Positions 8,509 through 20,264 are shown, counted from the stretch's first letter. The stretch is DNA of 64,000 nucleotides from Leptospira stimsonii (GCF_003545885.1 NZ_QHCT01000007.1:124001-188000), one strand, 5' to 3'. A program made the numbers and translations. Notes: a model not told the origin generated them from the letters alone.

Positions 8509-9996
8509 TTAAAACTCTACTGTGGCTCTTAAAAGGATCCACCTGTCCATTGCCGAGTAGGCGACCACGCCGAAATTGCCTACTCCGTTAAACTGCGCCA
8601 AATAATCTCTCTGCGTCCGAGCGTTTCCAGCCTGATCAACGTAGACGTTTTGTCCCACGCCGTTGGAATCGTAATTTTTATTTTCTACGTAACCCAGTGC
8701 CAACTTAAACTGAGGGGAAACAAGCCATTCTAAAAATATGCTCACCCTTCTAAACGAACTCTTGCTGGAATAACCGTTGTTATTCGTTTCCGTCAAAGAG
8801 TTTTGAATCTGCGGCGATAAAGGTGCGTTTGCGATAGGAGCTCCGAAACCGGGAAGGAATTCTTTTTGACTGGTTTCAGTCGTTCCCAATGTTCCGTTGC
8901 TACCAGTACCTCTTTCGTATCTTCCTAAAAGAGAAAAGTCACCTAGTCCGAGAGAAAGCCAAGCGTAAGCGCTTCTCCCGTAGCTATCTTTGCCGTAGAC
9001 CAGAGGAGTTCCATAAAGTTGCATTCTATCTCGGATCTCTCCTCCGTTCTGTCTTTTGAAAAAAGCTCCCAATCCTAAGTTCCATTTCACGGAACCGGTC
9101 CAAACAAAATTGACTTCCGAACCGGCAGTGTCCGATTGTAAGGCGCGTTTGTTTTTCACGAGAACCGTATTCAGATTGAGGTCGTTCGGGAGACATCCGG
9201 TCTTCCCTTCATAACATTCATAACCGGCGGAACCGAAGGCATTTTCCTTTCTGTAAAAAAGATGAAAGCCAGCCTTGGTTTTTTCGTCTAACTGCGGTTC
9301 AACGGAGAGTCTTGCGGAGATGTCCATTCCCGAAGAATTTATATTCTGCGCTTCCCTGTAACCTTCGCCGTTACTCACCATCAGTTGAGAACTTACCACG
9401 GACCATTTACCGGTCGCGCTTAGGCCTAAATCCGCGGGTTGAGGGGAGAAACCCAAGGACTCAAGCGGCGCTCGATCGATATATCTCCATTTCCAATAAT
9501 TGCTCCACTGAGTATACGTATGAGGAAGTTCTTGCATCCCGAAATTAAGAGTATAACTTCCAAGAGAAGTTTCCCAGGTTTTTTTAACGCTCGCGCGTCG
9601 GACGCTGATAATATAAGGATTTTGCTTGTTTCCGCCGTCGGATCGTGTATCCGCTGTTAGCTGGGAATTGCGAATCAATTCGCCCCAGAGTTCGGTCTGT
9701 ATTCCGGTCTCTTGGAACGTTTTGGAGATCATGAGCAAGGTCCAGGGAGTGGAGAATCCCGATTTATCGTTTTGGCTCATATAAGGATTTGCCGGCGCAT
9801 TTTGTCCCGAAGTCGACAATGCGGTCGCTTCGTTCTGTATTTTGGCTCCATAAGAAGGGGATATGACGGCTCTCACATCCAAACCGTAATAGGCGTCCGG
9901 TTCGTCTTTTTTTGTTGTAACGACTTGCTCAGCGTTCATACTCTGGACCAGAAATAAGGATAAAAGCAGAATAAAGTAGATTTGAATTCTTTTCAT
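8509..9996 (-). CDS. Predicted outer-membrane beta-barrel protein
   Basis: The 495-residue product starts with a clear signal peptide (MKRIQIYF, then LLLSLFLVQSMNAEQ, cleavage predicted after NA). The mature part is built of alternating-polarity strands rich in Tyr, Trp and Gly, with segments such as WSLGLG-like LGLGAFFKRQNGGE and FKLALGYVENKNYD, and ends WILLRATVEF, where the terminal aromatic residue is typical of outer-membrane barrels. I do not recognise a specific porin family. It is the first gene of an operon with the FecR-domain protein. A role in uptake or electron exchange linked to that partner's heme motif is only a guess. Confidence 0.8.
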   Translation of the reverse strand: MKRIQIYFILLLSLFLVQSMNAEQVVTTKKDEPDAYYGLDVRAVISPSYGAKIQNEATALSTSGQNAPANPYMSQNDKSGFSTPWTLLMISKTFQETGIQTELWGELIRNSQLTADTRSDGGNKQNPYIISVRRASVKKTWETSLGSYTLNFGMQELPHTYTQWSNYWKWRYIDRAPLESLGFSPQPADLGLSATGKWSVVSSQLMVSNGEGYREAQNINSSGMDISARLSVEPQLDEKTKAGFHLFYRKENAFGSAGYECYEGKTGCLPNDLNLNTVLVKNKRALQSDTAGSEVNFVWTGSVKWNLGLGAFFKRQNGGEIRDRMQLYGTPLVYGKDSYGRSAYAWLSLGLGDFSLLGRYERGTGSNGTLGTTETSQKEFLPGFGAPIANAPLSPQIQNSLTETNNNGYSSKSSFRRVSIFLEWLVSPQFKLALGYVENKNYDSNGVGQNVYVDQAGNARTQRDYLAQFNGVGNFGVVAYSAMDRWILLRATVEF

Positions 9997-10220
9997 GATT
10001 CCCCTGAACCGTTACTAAGAAAAAAAAACTTTTTTCCGTCAATTTTTTCTGCGTTTTCATTCCTAAATCTTTCTTCTTTAAAAAAAAGATTCAGGGCAAT
10101 TCTTTTCCTGAAAATATGTCTGTCTTGGAAATGAACTTCAGTTTTTAGGGAATTAAGACGGTAAATCCGGAATGACGGAAAATAAATTATGCGCTTAAAT
10201 GCTCTTCTAAGCAGGTGAAA

Positions 10221-11279
10221 ATGATAAACTCCGGCCTCCGCATTCGTTGGTTTAAGCTGTTCTTTTGGTTCTCCATCAACACAGTGATCGGAACGATGAA
10301 TTCTCTTCTTATCGCGCATAATTCAAATTCGCCATTTTGGAAAGTTTTTCTTGCGACTCAAATTACGACTCATTTCGTTTGCGGAATCGTAGAGATGACT
10401 GTCGAATCGTTGAATTCTTCCGGCCAAAAACATGGAATCTTAAAATCCGGAATCACTCTGATTCTTGCTTCTTGTTTTGCCGCGATCATCGGAGTGGCGG
10501 CCGGTGGAATTCTTCACGCAATAGCCCTATCGGATGAAAGTCCCGGAAGAGAACACGGCGGTTCTTATAATATTCTATTGAGTTCGTTAATACTCGCACT
10601 CTTTATCTCCGTTCTGGAGAAGTCGATGCAGATCCTGATCGAAAAGAAGAAGGAATCGGAGAGCGCGCTTAAGGATCTTCACTACGCGGCTTTGCAATCC
10701 AGGATGGATCCTCATTATCTGTTCAATACTTTGAACACGATTCACGCGTTATTGGAGATCGATCCCTTGAGAGCGGATCGAGCGATTCTTCTTTTATCGG
10801 ATTCGTATCGATTTTTAACGGAGAGGCATTCCGCGAGATTAGTATCATTTAAGGAAGAATGGGAGTTTACAAAAAATTATCTGGAGTTACAAAAAATCCG
10901 ATTTGCGGATTTTATGGAACTCAAGATGGAAAGTCACGGAGATTTTTCGGGCGTATCGATTCCCCCGCTTTCGATTCAGCCTCTTGTGGAAAACAGCTTT
11001 AAACATTCTGAAAGTTCCGCGAACATTCAAAGAAAAATTTACGTGAAAGCGGTAACAAAAGACGGAAGAATTCGAATTTCAGTCGAAGACAACGGAACCA
11101 TCTCTACATCCAAAAGAGAATACACGAGTCCCACTGGAGGTGGATTTGGAATGAACGCGATAAGAAGTACACTGAGAAACATACAAGCAAGGCTTGACTA
11201 TAATTTTAGGGACGCTATATTAAAATTAGAAGAAGGGAAGTCCGGAGGAACTACGGTTCTCCTTGAGTATTCGATATGA
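10221..11279 (+). CDS. LytS-family sensor histidine kinase
   Basis: The product has about 352 residues. Four membrane helices fill residues of about 10-145, with no obvious extracellular sensor domain. They are followed by a His_kinase (PF06580) domain in which the phospho-acceptor His is in SRMDPHYLFNTLNTIH. The ATPase domain has the N box QPLVENSFKHSE and the glycine lid GGGFGMNAI. It overlaps the next gene, a LytTR response regulator, by 4 bases (ATGA), so they are a two-component pair. ATG 10221 was chosen, with AGG five bases upstream; a GTG at 10215 is the alternative. It is divergent from the outer-membrane barrel gene, which could be a target. Confidence 0.9.
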   Translation: MINSGLRIRWFKLFFWFSINTVIGTMNSLLIAHNSNSPFWKVFLATQITTHFVCGIVEMTVESLNSSGQKHGILKSGITLILASCFAAIIGVAAGGILHAIALSDESPGREHGGSYNILLSSLILALFISVLEKSMQILIEKKKESESALKDLHYAALQSRMDPHYLFNTLNTIHALLEIDPLRADRAILLLSDSYRFLTERHSARLVSFKEEWEFTKNYLELQKIRFADFMELKMESHGDFSGVSIPPLSIQPLVENSFKHSESSANIQRKIYVKAVTKDGRIRISVEDNGTISTSKREYTSPTGGGFGMNAIRSTLRNIQARLDYNFRDAILKLEEGKSGGTTVLLEYSI

Positions 11280-12010
11280 TCGAGGCAAATTTTAGCGTAT
11301 TGATTGTGGAAGACGAGATTCCCGCGAGGGAACTGCTGAGAAAATATTTGGAAGAATGGCCTTCCTTTAAAATCGAAGCCGTCGTTGGAAACGGGCGTCA
11401 GGCTCTGGAGATTTTGGATCGAAAGAATTTTGATCTCATTTTTTTGGATGTGAATCTTCCGGAAAAATCGGGCATTCAAGTTATTGAAGAAAAAGGAAAG
11501 TTGGCTCCGGCTCTTGTCTTTACGACCGCCTATCGAGATCATGCTCTACAAGCATTCGAAGCGGGCGCATTGGATTATCTACTCAAACCCTATTCGAGAG
11601 AACGATTTCGCGAAACCATGACGAGGGCGGAAGAATTTTTATCCGTTCGAAAAAAAGGAAACAAAATGGAATCCTTTTTGTTCTTTCGGGAATCGGGAGT
11701 TTTACATAGGCTTTCTCTTTCCAAACTTCTTTATCTTACCGCGAACGGAAAAAAATGCGTTCTCCATAGTTTGGAAAAAGACCACGAAACCTCCAAACTT
11801 TTAGGAGACATGGAAGCGGAATTGCCTTCCGATCGGTTCGTAAGAATTCACAAAAAATACATTCTAAATTTAGAATATATTTCCGGAATGAAATCGAACG
11901 CGGGCGGCGGATACGAGGTATTTTTGAACGACGAAGACGAAACCGTCCTTCCCGTAGGCCGGGAATATGTTTCCAATCTGAGAGAGCGATTTCGAGAAAA
12001 CGGAGTCTGA
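11276..12010 (+). CDS. LytTR-family response regulator
   Basis: The 244-residue product has an N-terminal receiver domain (residues of about 4-120): acidic pocket in VEDEIP, phospho-acceptor Asp in LIFLDVNLPEKSG, and the conserved Lys in DYLLKPYSRERF. A LytTR DNA-binding domain follows (about 140-240), with KLLYLTANGKKCVLHS and DRFVRIHKKYILNLEYI. It accepts phosphate from the overlapping LytS-type kinase and then regulates transcription; LytTR proteins bind paired short direct repeats. No auto-regulatory site was identified. Confidence 0.92.
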   Translation: MIEANFSVLIVEDEIPARELLRKYLEEWPSFKIEAVVGNGRQALEILDRKNFDLIFLDVNLPEKSGIQVIEEKGKLAPALVFTTAYRDHALQAFEAGALDYLLKPYSRERFRETMTRAEEFLSVRKKGNKMESFLFFRESGVLHRLSLSKLLYLTANGKKCVLHSLEKDHETSKLLGDMEAELPSDRFVRIHKKYILNLEYISGMKSNAGGGYEVFLNDEDETVLPVGREYVSNLRERFRENGV

Positions 12011-12552
12011 AAGAGCGGACATTGAGGAAAGTTTTCGATCTCTGACACAAGCAACTTTTTGTGAAAACGCTTTGTCGGAACAAACGTTGTAGGTGAAAGG
12101 CCGGGAACGGTTTTCGTTCTTCATTCTTCTTTGGATCCGATTTTTGTCGAAGGTGATCCATTCAAAGATATAAAGGGGAACTTCTTGGAATTCCTTCTCT
12201 ATTCTAGAATTTTATATCAAGAGACGAAACGCCTCAGCCTTCTGAAAAAAAACTTTTCGTCGTTTCGGAATCAAAACGAGGGAGTTCCCACAGATTCTTT
12301 CTCTTCCACGGTGTATCAACCTCTGACGATCTTTTGTAATTTTGTTTGATGGAAGATCGGACCAAGGTGAAACGGTAGTTGTCTCACTTCCAATCGCGGA
12401 ACGGAATTATGGGAAATTATTTTTTGAAACGTTTGCGTTTGTTTTTGAAAGAATGGAACCGAACGCATGCAATCGGGAAGCTCGAGTCAAAACATCCCCC
12501 TTTCTGAATCCAAATTCGTCTTTGCAATCGGATCGAATTCTTCCACCCATTC
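12011..12552. other. Intergenic region with no supported gene
   Basis: About 540 bases between the convergent LytTR regulator and corA genes. Open frames of 72 and 73 codons occur (12131-12349 and 12342-12563) but have no ribosome binding site, no recognisable family and low-complexity phase usage. No terminator with a T run was found. Confidence 0.5.
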
Positions 12553-13755
12553 TTATCCTTTGAACCAATGTTTTTTTCGAAACCAGTAGATCATTCCGGG
12601 AGGAATGAGACTCGCGCCTAACACGGTGATGATGAGAAATGCGGTGCTGTCGTATGGAATGGCTGTGAAGTTCATTCCGAAAAAACCGGTGAGAAAGGTG
12701 AGAGGCATGAAGATTAAACTGATGAGAGTGAGTCTTTTTACTACGTCGTTCGTTCTCTGGGAAATGACCGAAAAATACGCGTCCATCGTGTTGCCTAAAA
12801 GATCACGATCCATATCGATGGTTTCATACAAACGGCTGAGGTGATCGTAGACGTCCCGGAAATAGATTTGTATTTTCGGGCTCAAAAAATGACTGTCCCT
12901 TCGTATAAGGCTGTTTACGATTTCTCTTTGAGGGGAAAGGACTCGTCGAATGCGTGTTAGGTTCCGTTTGAGAAAAAGAATTCCTGCGATCGTTTGTTGG
13001 CTGTCCTGATTGACTAAAATTTGCGTTTCAATCTTTACGATTTCTTCACTCATCTTGTCCAAGATCGGAAAATTGGAATCCACCGTTTGATCAAAAAGGA
13101 GATAGAGAATCTGATCGGTTCCACGAGAAAGCGGATTTCCCTGTGACATACAACGTGCTCTGAGTTGTTCGATCAGAGGTTCCTCTTTTTGATGAACCGT
13201 TACTACGAACTTCTCATTGAAGAAGATATGAATCTCGGTGCTTCTGAGAATCTTTTTCTCTGCGTCATAATGAAAGTGATGGAGGACGATAAAAATATAA
13301 GAGCCGTATTCGTCGAGTTTTGGTCTTTGATTCTTGTTGATACAATCTTCGATTGCGAGCGGATGAAAATTACATTCTCTTGCGAGAAAATCGAGATCAC
13401 TTCCGTCAGTGGAATCCAGATCGATCCAGACAAGTCCCTTGGAACAAAGCCATTCCAGCTCCGGAAGTCCGGGCGGTTTCTCTCCTGCCTCCAAAAGCGC
13501 TTCACAAGGACCCGCTACGGATTTTTCTAAATTTCCTTCCGGAAAAAATTCTGTAAATAAGATCCGTTTCACTTGGACTGAGGCTAATGGAGAAAGATTC
13601 TCTGGCAAGGAATATTCCTTAGTTGCAAGTCTTCGTCTTTCGTTAGAGAAGTCGAACTTAGGATGCGATATGAGTTTTTCGGTGGAATGAAAACGGAAAA
13701 TTTTCCCATTCATTTTTGAAGCAGAATCAAATTGTTCCGACAAACTATCGAACAT
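12553..13755 (-). CDS. corA: CorA-type magnesium/cobalt transporter
   Basis: The product has up to 400 residues. The long N-terminal cytoplasmic domain is followed by two C-terminal membrane helices. The first ends in the family signature YGMNF-type GFFGMNF (GMN motif), and the second is LIITVLGASLIPPGMIYWF, followed by a basic end. CorA forms pentameric Mg2+/Co2+ channels in the inner membrane. The start is uncertain: ATG 13755 is the longest and ATG 13713 lies 14 codons downstream; neither has a clear ribosome binding site. Segment RILFTEFFPEGNLEKSVAG is extra relative to short homologues. It is a single gene. Confidence 0.9.
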   Translation of the reverse strand: MFDSLSEQFDSASKMNGKIFRFHSTEKLISHPKFDFSNERRRLATKEYSLPENLSPLASVQVKRILFTEFFPEGNLEKSVAGPCEALLEAGEKPPGLPELEWLCSKGLVWIDLDSTDGSDLDFLARECNFHPLAIEDCINKNQRPKLDEYGSYIFIVLHHFHYDAEKKILRSTEIHIFFNEKFVVTVHQKEEPLIEQLRARCMSQGNPLSRGTDQILYLLFDQTVDSNFPILDKMSEEIVKIETQILVNQDSQQTIAGILFLKRNLTRIRRVLSPQREIVNSLIRRDSHFLSPKIQIYFRDVYDHLSRLYETIDMDRDLLGNTMDAYFSVISQRTNDVVKRLTLISLIFMPLTFLTGFFGMNFTAIPYDSTAFLIITVLGASLIPPGMIYWFRKKHWFKG

Positions 13756-14000
13756 AAAATTTTCTTGAAATCGAAGCCGGCCTTTCCGTTCAAAAATTCG
13801 GGTAAAGATCGGAAGGTTTTATCACGACGAAACATCCGCTTTAAAGCTATATTCTTACGATGAAGTTTGTATTCTTTCTAAAATGAGTTCGGAAGCGAAG
13901 TTAAAAAAGAATCCGACCATTTCCCAGTGGCATGACTTCTCTCTTATTTCTAAAAAGAAAACGGCCTCTGAGAAAAAAGAGCGGGCTCTTTTGCGTGAGT
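13756..14000. other. Intergenic region upstream of corA
   Basis: About 245 bases between the corA start and the palindrome-ended repeat. It should hold the corA promoter, but no boxes are clear enough to name. Short frames on both strands are not supported as genes. Confidence 0.4.
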
Positions 14001-14165
14001 TTGTCGTAGTTCCGACAACTTGAAAAGAGAAAAATTTGGTTTGCGAAAATTGCTTTTTTGTGCTAAAGCCCAATCTCCCACTTTTTCCCGCGGACCCGCC
14101 ACCTCCACCCAATTGGGGCGGGGGTGCGCGAGGTTTTCACTGTAAATGTCGTAACTACGACAAGT
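14001..14165. repeat. Palindrome-ended ~163-bp repeat element, copy 1
   Basis: The left end TTGTCGTAGTTCCGACA (14001-14017) and the right end, read on the minus strand as TTGTCGTAGTTACGACA (14147-14163), form terminal inverted repeats with one mismatch in 17. Each end is itself an imperfect or perfect palindrome (TGTCGTA-AC-TACGACA at the right). The interior has a GC-rich hairpin zone (about 14090-14132, CCGCCacctCCACCC then GGGGCGGGGG). A related element of similar length is at 48353-48514. This is MITE-like, with no coding capacity. Confidence 0.65.
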
Positions 14166-14334
14166 CTCTTCTTTCATCGATTCTCAGTAAAAATGGAATT
14201 TGGTCTTTTTTCATTCCCTGACCGGGTGTCCTCTCTTTTTCTTTACGTCCTTTAGGAAGGTTTCTTTTTTTTCTAAGGTTCATGAACGATCTCTTAGAAG
14301 AGGAGGATGAATTTTATTTCCCTAAAAGCCGTAA

Positions 14335-14368
14335 TAACAAAGGGATATCTCGTTTCTTGCGAATCCCT
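14335..14368 (-). terminator. Possible terminator of the TetR gene
   Basis: Read on the minus strand, AGGGATTCG pairs with CGA..ATCCCT across a 7-base loop with a small bulge, followed by TTTGTTATT. It lies 23 bases past the stop of the TetR-family gene. The stem is imperfect. Confidence 0.4.
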
Positions 14369-14390
14369 CACTTGAGTCGGAATCGAAGGT

Positions 14391-14942
14391 TTACGTATTC
14401 TTCAAAGTATAAACGAGGTAGTTTTTGAAATCCTCGAGGGTGAATTCTTTTTTGTTTGTGAGGTAGTTGATCATATAACCGATCGTTGTCGACGCGAGAT
14501 TTTTGATTTCAAATTCGCTGTAGTTCGGTTTGATCACTCGAATCGTTTTTTTGGAAGTCTCAAAGAAGATCATATTCACGAGGTGGATATTTCTTCGTTT
14601 CAATCGGTGGATCTTCGGTTGGAGCATCAGATTCCAATAAAGACGGAGATAGTCTTCGTTTTCCTTTACGAGCGTGATGAGACTTTCGGAAACGAGAGCT
14701 ATCACGTCTTCCCTCGAGGAATTGGCTACGAGTTCGTCCGGAATATAACGTTTTAGAATTTTATCATGTGATTCTATGATCCCTTCCAAAATCGCCTCTT
14801 TGGAATCGAAGTATCGATACGCGAGACCGAGAGACATTCCAGCCTTCGAGGCGACCTGTCTCATCGTGGTTCCGTGATATCCCTGTTCCGAAAAAAGTTT
14901 CAGGGAGGTTTTTAAGATTAGATCTCGAGTATCCTTCGCCAT
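14391..14942 (-). CDS. TetR/AcrR-family transcriptional regulator
   Basis: The 183-residue product has the classic N-terminal TetR helix-turn-helix (about residues 7-52): LILKTSLKLFSEQGYHGTTM, then RQVASKAGMSLGLAYRYFDSKEAIL. The rest is the helical ligand and dimer domain, with no signature that tells the ligand. It starts 2 bases after the stop of the aldolase-like gene, so it is co-transcribed with it and may regulate it. No palindromic operator was found in the short gap between that gene and lepB. Confidence 0.92.
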   Translation of the reverse strand: MAKDTRDLILKTSLKLFSEQGYHGTTMRQVASKAGMSLGLAYRYFDSKEAILEGIIESHDKILKRYIPDELVANSSREDVIALVSESLITLVKENEDYLRLYWNLMLQPKIHRLKRRNIHLVNMIFFETSKKTIRVIKPNYSEFEIKNLASTTIGYMINYLTNKKEFTLEDFKNYLVYTLKNT

Positions 14943-14944
14943 TC

Positions 14945-15748
<804 letters not shown>

Positions 15749-15752
15749 ATAG

Positions 15753-15792
<40 letters not shown>

Positions 15793-15834
15793 GGCTGGAT
15801 TGACAACTGAGGAGAGATTCTTTTTGCTTTCCCT

Positions 15835-16836
<1,002 letters not shown>

Positions 16837-16841
16837 AGCCG

Positions 16842-17111
16842 ATGGCGGAGAAGAATTTAGAACCTTCCGACAAAGAGAAGGATCCTTCCGGATTTCAGAA
16901 AGAATCCAAACCTCCGGAGAAAGAAGTTTCCCCTTGGGAATTTGCGGGTTTGGGAATGGAATTCGGCGTGATCGTCTTAGGTTCCGTTTATCTCGGAAAT
17001 TTTTTGGACGGAAAGTTTCATTCTTCTCCTTTCGGTCTCCTCGTAGCCTGTCTTCTCGGGTTTTCCTACGGAATCTATTACATTATCTATCGAACCACTC
17101 TCAAAAAGTAG
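16842..17111 (+). CDS. AtpZ/AtpI-like F0F1-assembly membrane protein
   Basis: The product has about 89 residues: a charged N-terminus rich in Glu and Lys, then two membrane helices, WEFAGLGMEFGVIVLGSVYL and FGLLVACLLGFSYGIYYII. The WxxAGxGMEFG pattern is typical of the AtpZ/AtpI family, which helps assemble or supply the ATP synthase c-ring in many bacteria. The frame is open upstream into lepB, but ATG 16842, just after the lepB stop, gives the correct family length. It is followed by a terminator, so the main atp operon has its own promoter. Confidence 0.8.
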   Translation: MAEKNLEPSDKEKDPSGFQKESKPPEKEVSPWEFAGLGMEFGVIVLGSVYLGNFLDGKFHSSPFGLLVACLLGFSYGIYYIIYRTTLKK

Positions 17112-17198
17112 GACTTCCTTCCACGAAGGGCTTCTATATCAGAAAATTCTTCTTTTCTAAAGTTCTATCTTATAATCTTGTTTTGGACGGAACTCCGG

Positions 17199-17222
17199 CC
17201 TCCTTTTTTTAGGAGGTTTTTT
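17199..17222 (+). terminator. Rho-independent terminator after AtpZ-like gene
   Basis: Stem cctcct / aggagg (17199-17204 and 17211-17216) with a T6 loop and a T6 tail. It separates lepB and the AtpZ-like gene from the genes that follow. Confidence 0.75.
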
Positions 17223-17309
17223 ATCCTTAAGAATCGAAAAAAGATATCTCTTCTTTTAAAAAACGTGTAAATTTCTCGGGAAGCTTTGTCATACGAATAC
17301 GGCAGACCT

Positions 17310-18023
17310 ATGTTTATGAAATCATTTCGAACTTCTCTCCTTCTCCTTTGTATTCTCTTAGAATGGAATTGTCTTTCTTTCGCGCAGAGGGATCGACAAG
17401 AACGTTGGGTGGAAGTGATGAATGGAATCGAAACGGGAAAACCAGAAAGTCGAGAAGAACGGGAGAAAAAAATCCTCCACTTTTTGAAATCCTCTTCGGA
17501 GGACTCGGTCGAGCTTCGAGAAACTTTGAGGAATTTTATTCTCTTTGAGAGCGCGAGGCGATTCCATGATTCTTTGGCAAAAAAGGAATTTGAAAAGGCT
17601 TCTTGGGTCGCGAGAATTTTTCAGGAGACGGTTTCGTTTTTCGGCATCGGGGAGGCGACACTGGAAGGGATCAAATCGAAGAATGTCTATTCCGCGAGAG
17701 AATACTTTGCCGCTGATCTTCTCGCTTTCACCGGACAGACGAGGGATTCTCAATTTGTTCCTCTGATTCAACGGTTGATTCCCAATCCGATTACCGATGC
17801 GAGACTTGCTTTCAACTTTGCCTGTCTTCACGCTCTTAACGGGAACAAACAGGAAATGCTCCAATATATGAAGATCGCCCTTTTTCTCGGAAAGGAAACG
17901 GTCGAATTCGAGAATGACTCTGATTTCAATGCCTTTCGTTCCGATCCGGATTTTATAAGAATGCTCTGGGAAGGTCCTGCTTTGGATCCTTCTTTGATTC
18001 CCCGGGAAGAAAATTCGAAATAA
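17310..18023 (+). CDS. Hypothetical exported protein, TPR-like end
   Basis: The product has about 237 residues. The N-terminus has a basic MFMKSF start and a hydrophobic stretch TSLLLLCILLEWNC; the Cys could be a weak spirochaetal lipid anchor site, otherwise this is a signal peptide. The mature part is helical and charged. The C-terminal region, LAFNFACLHALNGNKQEML and then FNAFRSDPDFIRML, resembles a degenerate TPR pair. ATG 17310 was chosen over a TTG at 17286 and an ATG at 17316; no ribosome binding site decides. The role is unknown. Confidence 0.7.
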   Translation: MFMKSFRTSLLLLCILLEWNCLSFAQRDRQERWVEVMNGIETGKPESREEREKKILHFLKSSSEDSVELRETLRNFILFESARRFHDSLAKKEFEKASWVARIFQETVSFFGIGEATLEGIKSKNVYSAREYFAADLLAFTGQTRDSQFVPLIQRLIPNPITDARLAFNFACLHALNGNKQEMLQYMKIALFLGKETVEFENDSDFNAFRSDPDFIRMLWEGPALDPSLIPREENSK

Positions 18024-18442
18024 GAATTTTGCAAGAATCGTGAGTCATTTGCTCTTTTGAAAAACGAAAAAGGTAGGAACTCCTTCTTTTTCTAAGCTAC
18101 GATATCCTCTCTTTGAAACAAATCTTCTCGGCGCGCCCTTTTATAAAGAATCGTTCCTTGCGAGAACGAGAGGCCTTTCTAAAAAAGTAGGAACTCTCAC
18201 ATTTTCTTTCGAAGGGTTCGATTCTTTTGTTCGAAACGCTCGTTTGAGGTAGCTTCGTCGTATCAAATCGCAACGGTGTTCCTTTGTTCGAATCAATGAA
18301 AAAAGTAGGAACTCCTTCATCGGATTTTCAGAAGAATCTTAGTTTTCTCGGACATTCTCTTCTTAGAAATAAAATTCTAATATACGAGAGCAAAGGGAAA
18401 GTCTTTCTTGCGAGAGGCTCCTCTTCAAAGGAAACGACAAAG
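18024..18442. other. Upstream region of the atp operon with three GTAGGAACTC motifs
   Basis: About 420 bases before the small membrane gene that precedes atpB. The motif GTAGGAACTC occurs at 18073, 18187 and 18305, spaced 114 and 118 bases. No other gene is supported; a frame that extends upstream from 18443 runs through the third copy. The atp operon promoter probably lies here, but the boxes are not clear. Confidence 0.5.
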
Positions 18443-18782
<340 letters not shown>

Positions 18783-18892
18783 TCCCGTTGCAATAAAAAG
18801 AAAACCGGAATGTCGCCAATTCTGTGCCAGTGGTTCGTATTACAGCGTTCCGCTTTTTGACTCGAAAAATGAATCTAAACCAGACTTCTTTT

Positions 18893-19921
18893 ATGACAAA
18901 AAAGTTAATCTTCTTTGCGTTCTTAGTTGTATTACTTCAATTCCCTATCTTTGCGTCCGAGGAATCTTCTCACGAAACCTTTGATCTGAATGAAGTCATC
19001 GTCCATCACTTGATGGACAACCCCGAGTTTCCTTTTAACGTAGGCGGGGTTCAGGTATTCGAAGGACAATCCGGCTTTGATCCGAAGAACGCGTCCATCT
19101 TCACCGATCACGAAACCGGCAAACGGTTTCACTACGTCGGCGGGTTCGACATGCACATCACAAAACGTGTCACGATGATGTGGATCGTAGCTCTTCTTCT
19201 TTTTCTGATTTTTATTCCTGCCGCTCGTATCATCGCAAAAAATCCACTCAAGGTTCAGTCTCGTTTTGCCAACATGGTGGAAGTCTTCGTCAACTTTCTC
19301 AAAAAAGACATCGTGGATGAAAGTATGCATGGACACGGTCACGGATACTATCACTACATCTTCACGTTATTCTTCTTTATTCTCTTTTGTAATTTGATGG
19401 GACTTGTTCCTCCCGTAGGAGAACTGATCGCGGTTGCGGGAGAATCTGCGGGAATCATTCACGTAGATCACCACAATATGCCTCTCGTAGCCAAGCTCTG
19501 GAGTGGAATTACGGTTACCGGCGATATCTCGGTAACGATGACTCTCGCGCTTCTTACGATGCTCTTGATCTACAGCGCCGGTTTTATCTATCAAGGACCG
19601 AAATTTATTTGGCATTCGGTTCCAAACGGAGTTCCTCTTCCGCTTTATTTGATCATGTGGCCTCTCGAATTTATCGTTTCTCCGTTGGCGAAAACCTTCG
19701 CACTTACCGTGCGTCTTTTGGCAAACATGACCGCTGGACACGTTATCATTCTCGCTCTGATGGGTTTTATCTTTCAGTTTCAATCTTGGGGAATCGTTCC
19801 CGTTTCGGTGATCGGTTCCGGTTTGATTTATGTTTTGGAGATCTTCGTAGCTTTTCTCCAGGCATACATTTTCGTTTTGCTTACTTCCTTATTCGTGGGA
19901 TTGAGCATGCATAGGCATTGA
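18893..19921 (+). CDS. atpB: ATP synthase F0 subunit a
   Basis: The product has about 342 residues from ATG 18893; ATG 18869 would add 8 residues, and neither has a clear ribosome binding site. An N-terminal signal-like helix (LIFFAFLVVLLQFPIFAS) and a His-rich loop (HGHGHGYYHY) precede the conserved membrane helices. The essential stator Arg is in FALTVRLLANMTAGHV, and the last helix is LEIFVAFLQAYIFVLLTSLF. Subunit a forms the proton half-channels against the c-ring. First gene of the order B-E-F-H-A-G-D-C. Confidence 0.93.
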   Translation: MTKKLIFFAFLVVLLQFPIFASEESSHETFDLNEVIVHHLMDNPEFPFNVGGVQVFEGQSGFDPKNASIFTDHETGKRFHYVGGFDMHITKRVTMMWIVALLLFLIFIPAARIIAKNPLKVQSRFANMVEVFVNFLKKDIVDESMHGHGHGYYHYIFTLFFFILFCNLMGLVPPVGELIAVAGESAGIIHVDHHNMPLVAKLWSGITVTGDISVTMTLALLTMLLIYSAGFIYQGPKFIWHSVPNGVPLPLYLIMWPLEFIVSPLAKTFALTVRLLANMTAGHVIILALMGFIFQFQSWGIVPVSVIGSGLIYVLEIFVAFLQAYIFVLLTSLFVGLSMHRH

Positions 19922-19953
19922 TTGTAGAATATTGCAATAAACACAGGAGGCAA

Positions 19954-20261
<308 letters not shown>

Positions 20262-20264
20262 AAC

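Noticed and set aside
12131..12563. Small genes between the LytTR regulator and corA
   Set aside because: No ribosome binding site, no family match and no coding bias visible.
18284..18442. Longer N-terminus for the small membrane protein before atpB
   Set aside because: That stretch contains a dispersed GTAGGAACTC motif and the hydrophobic protein begins at ATG 18443.
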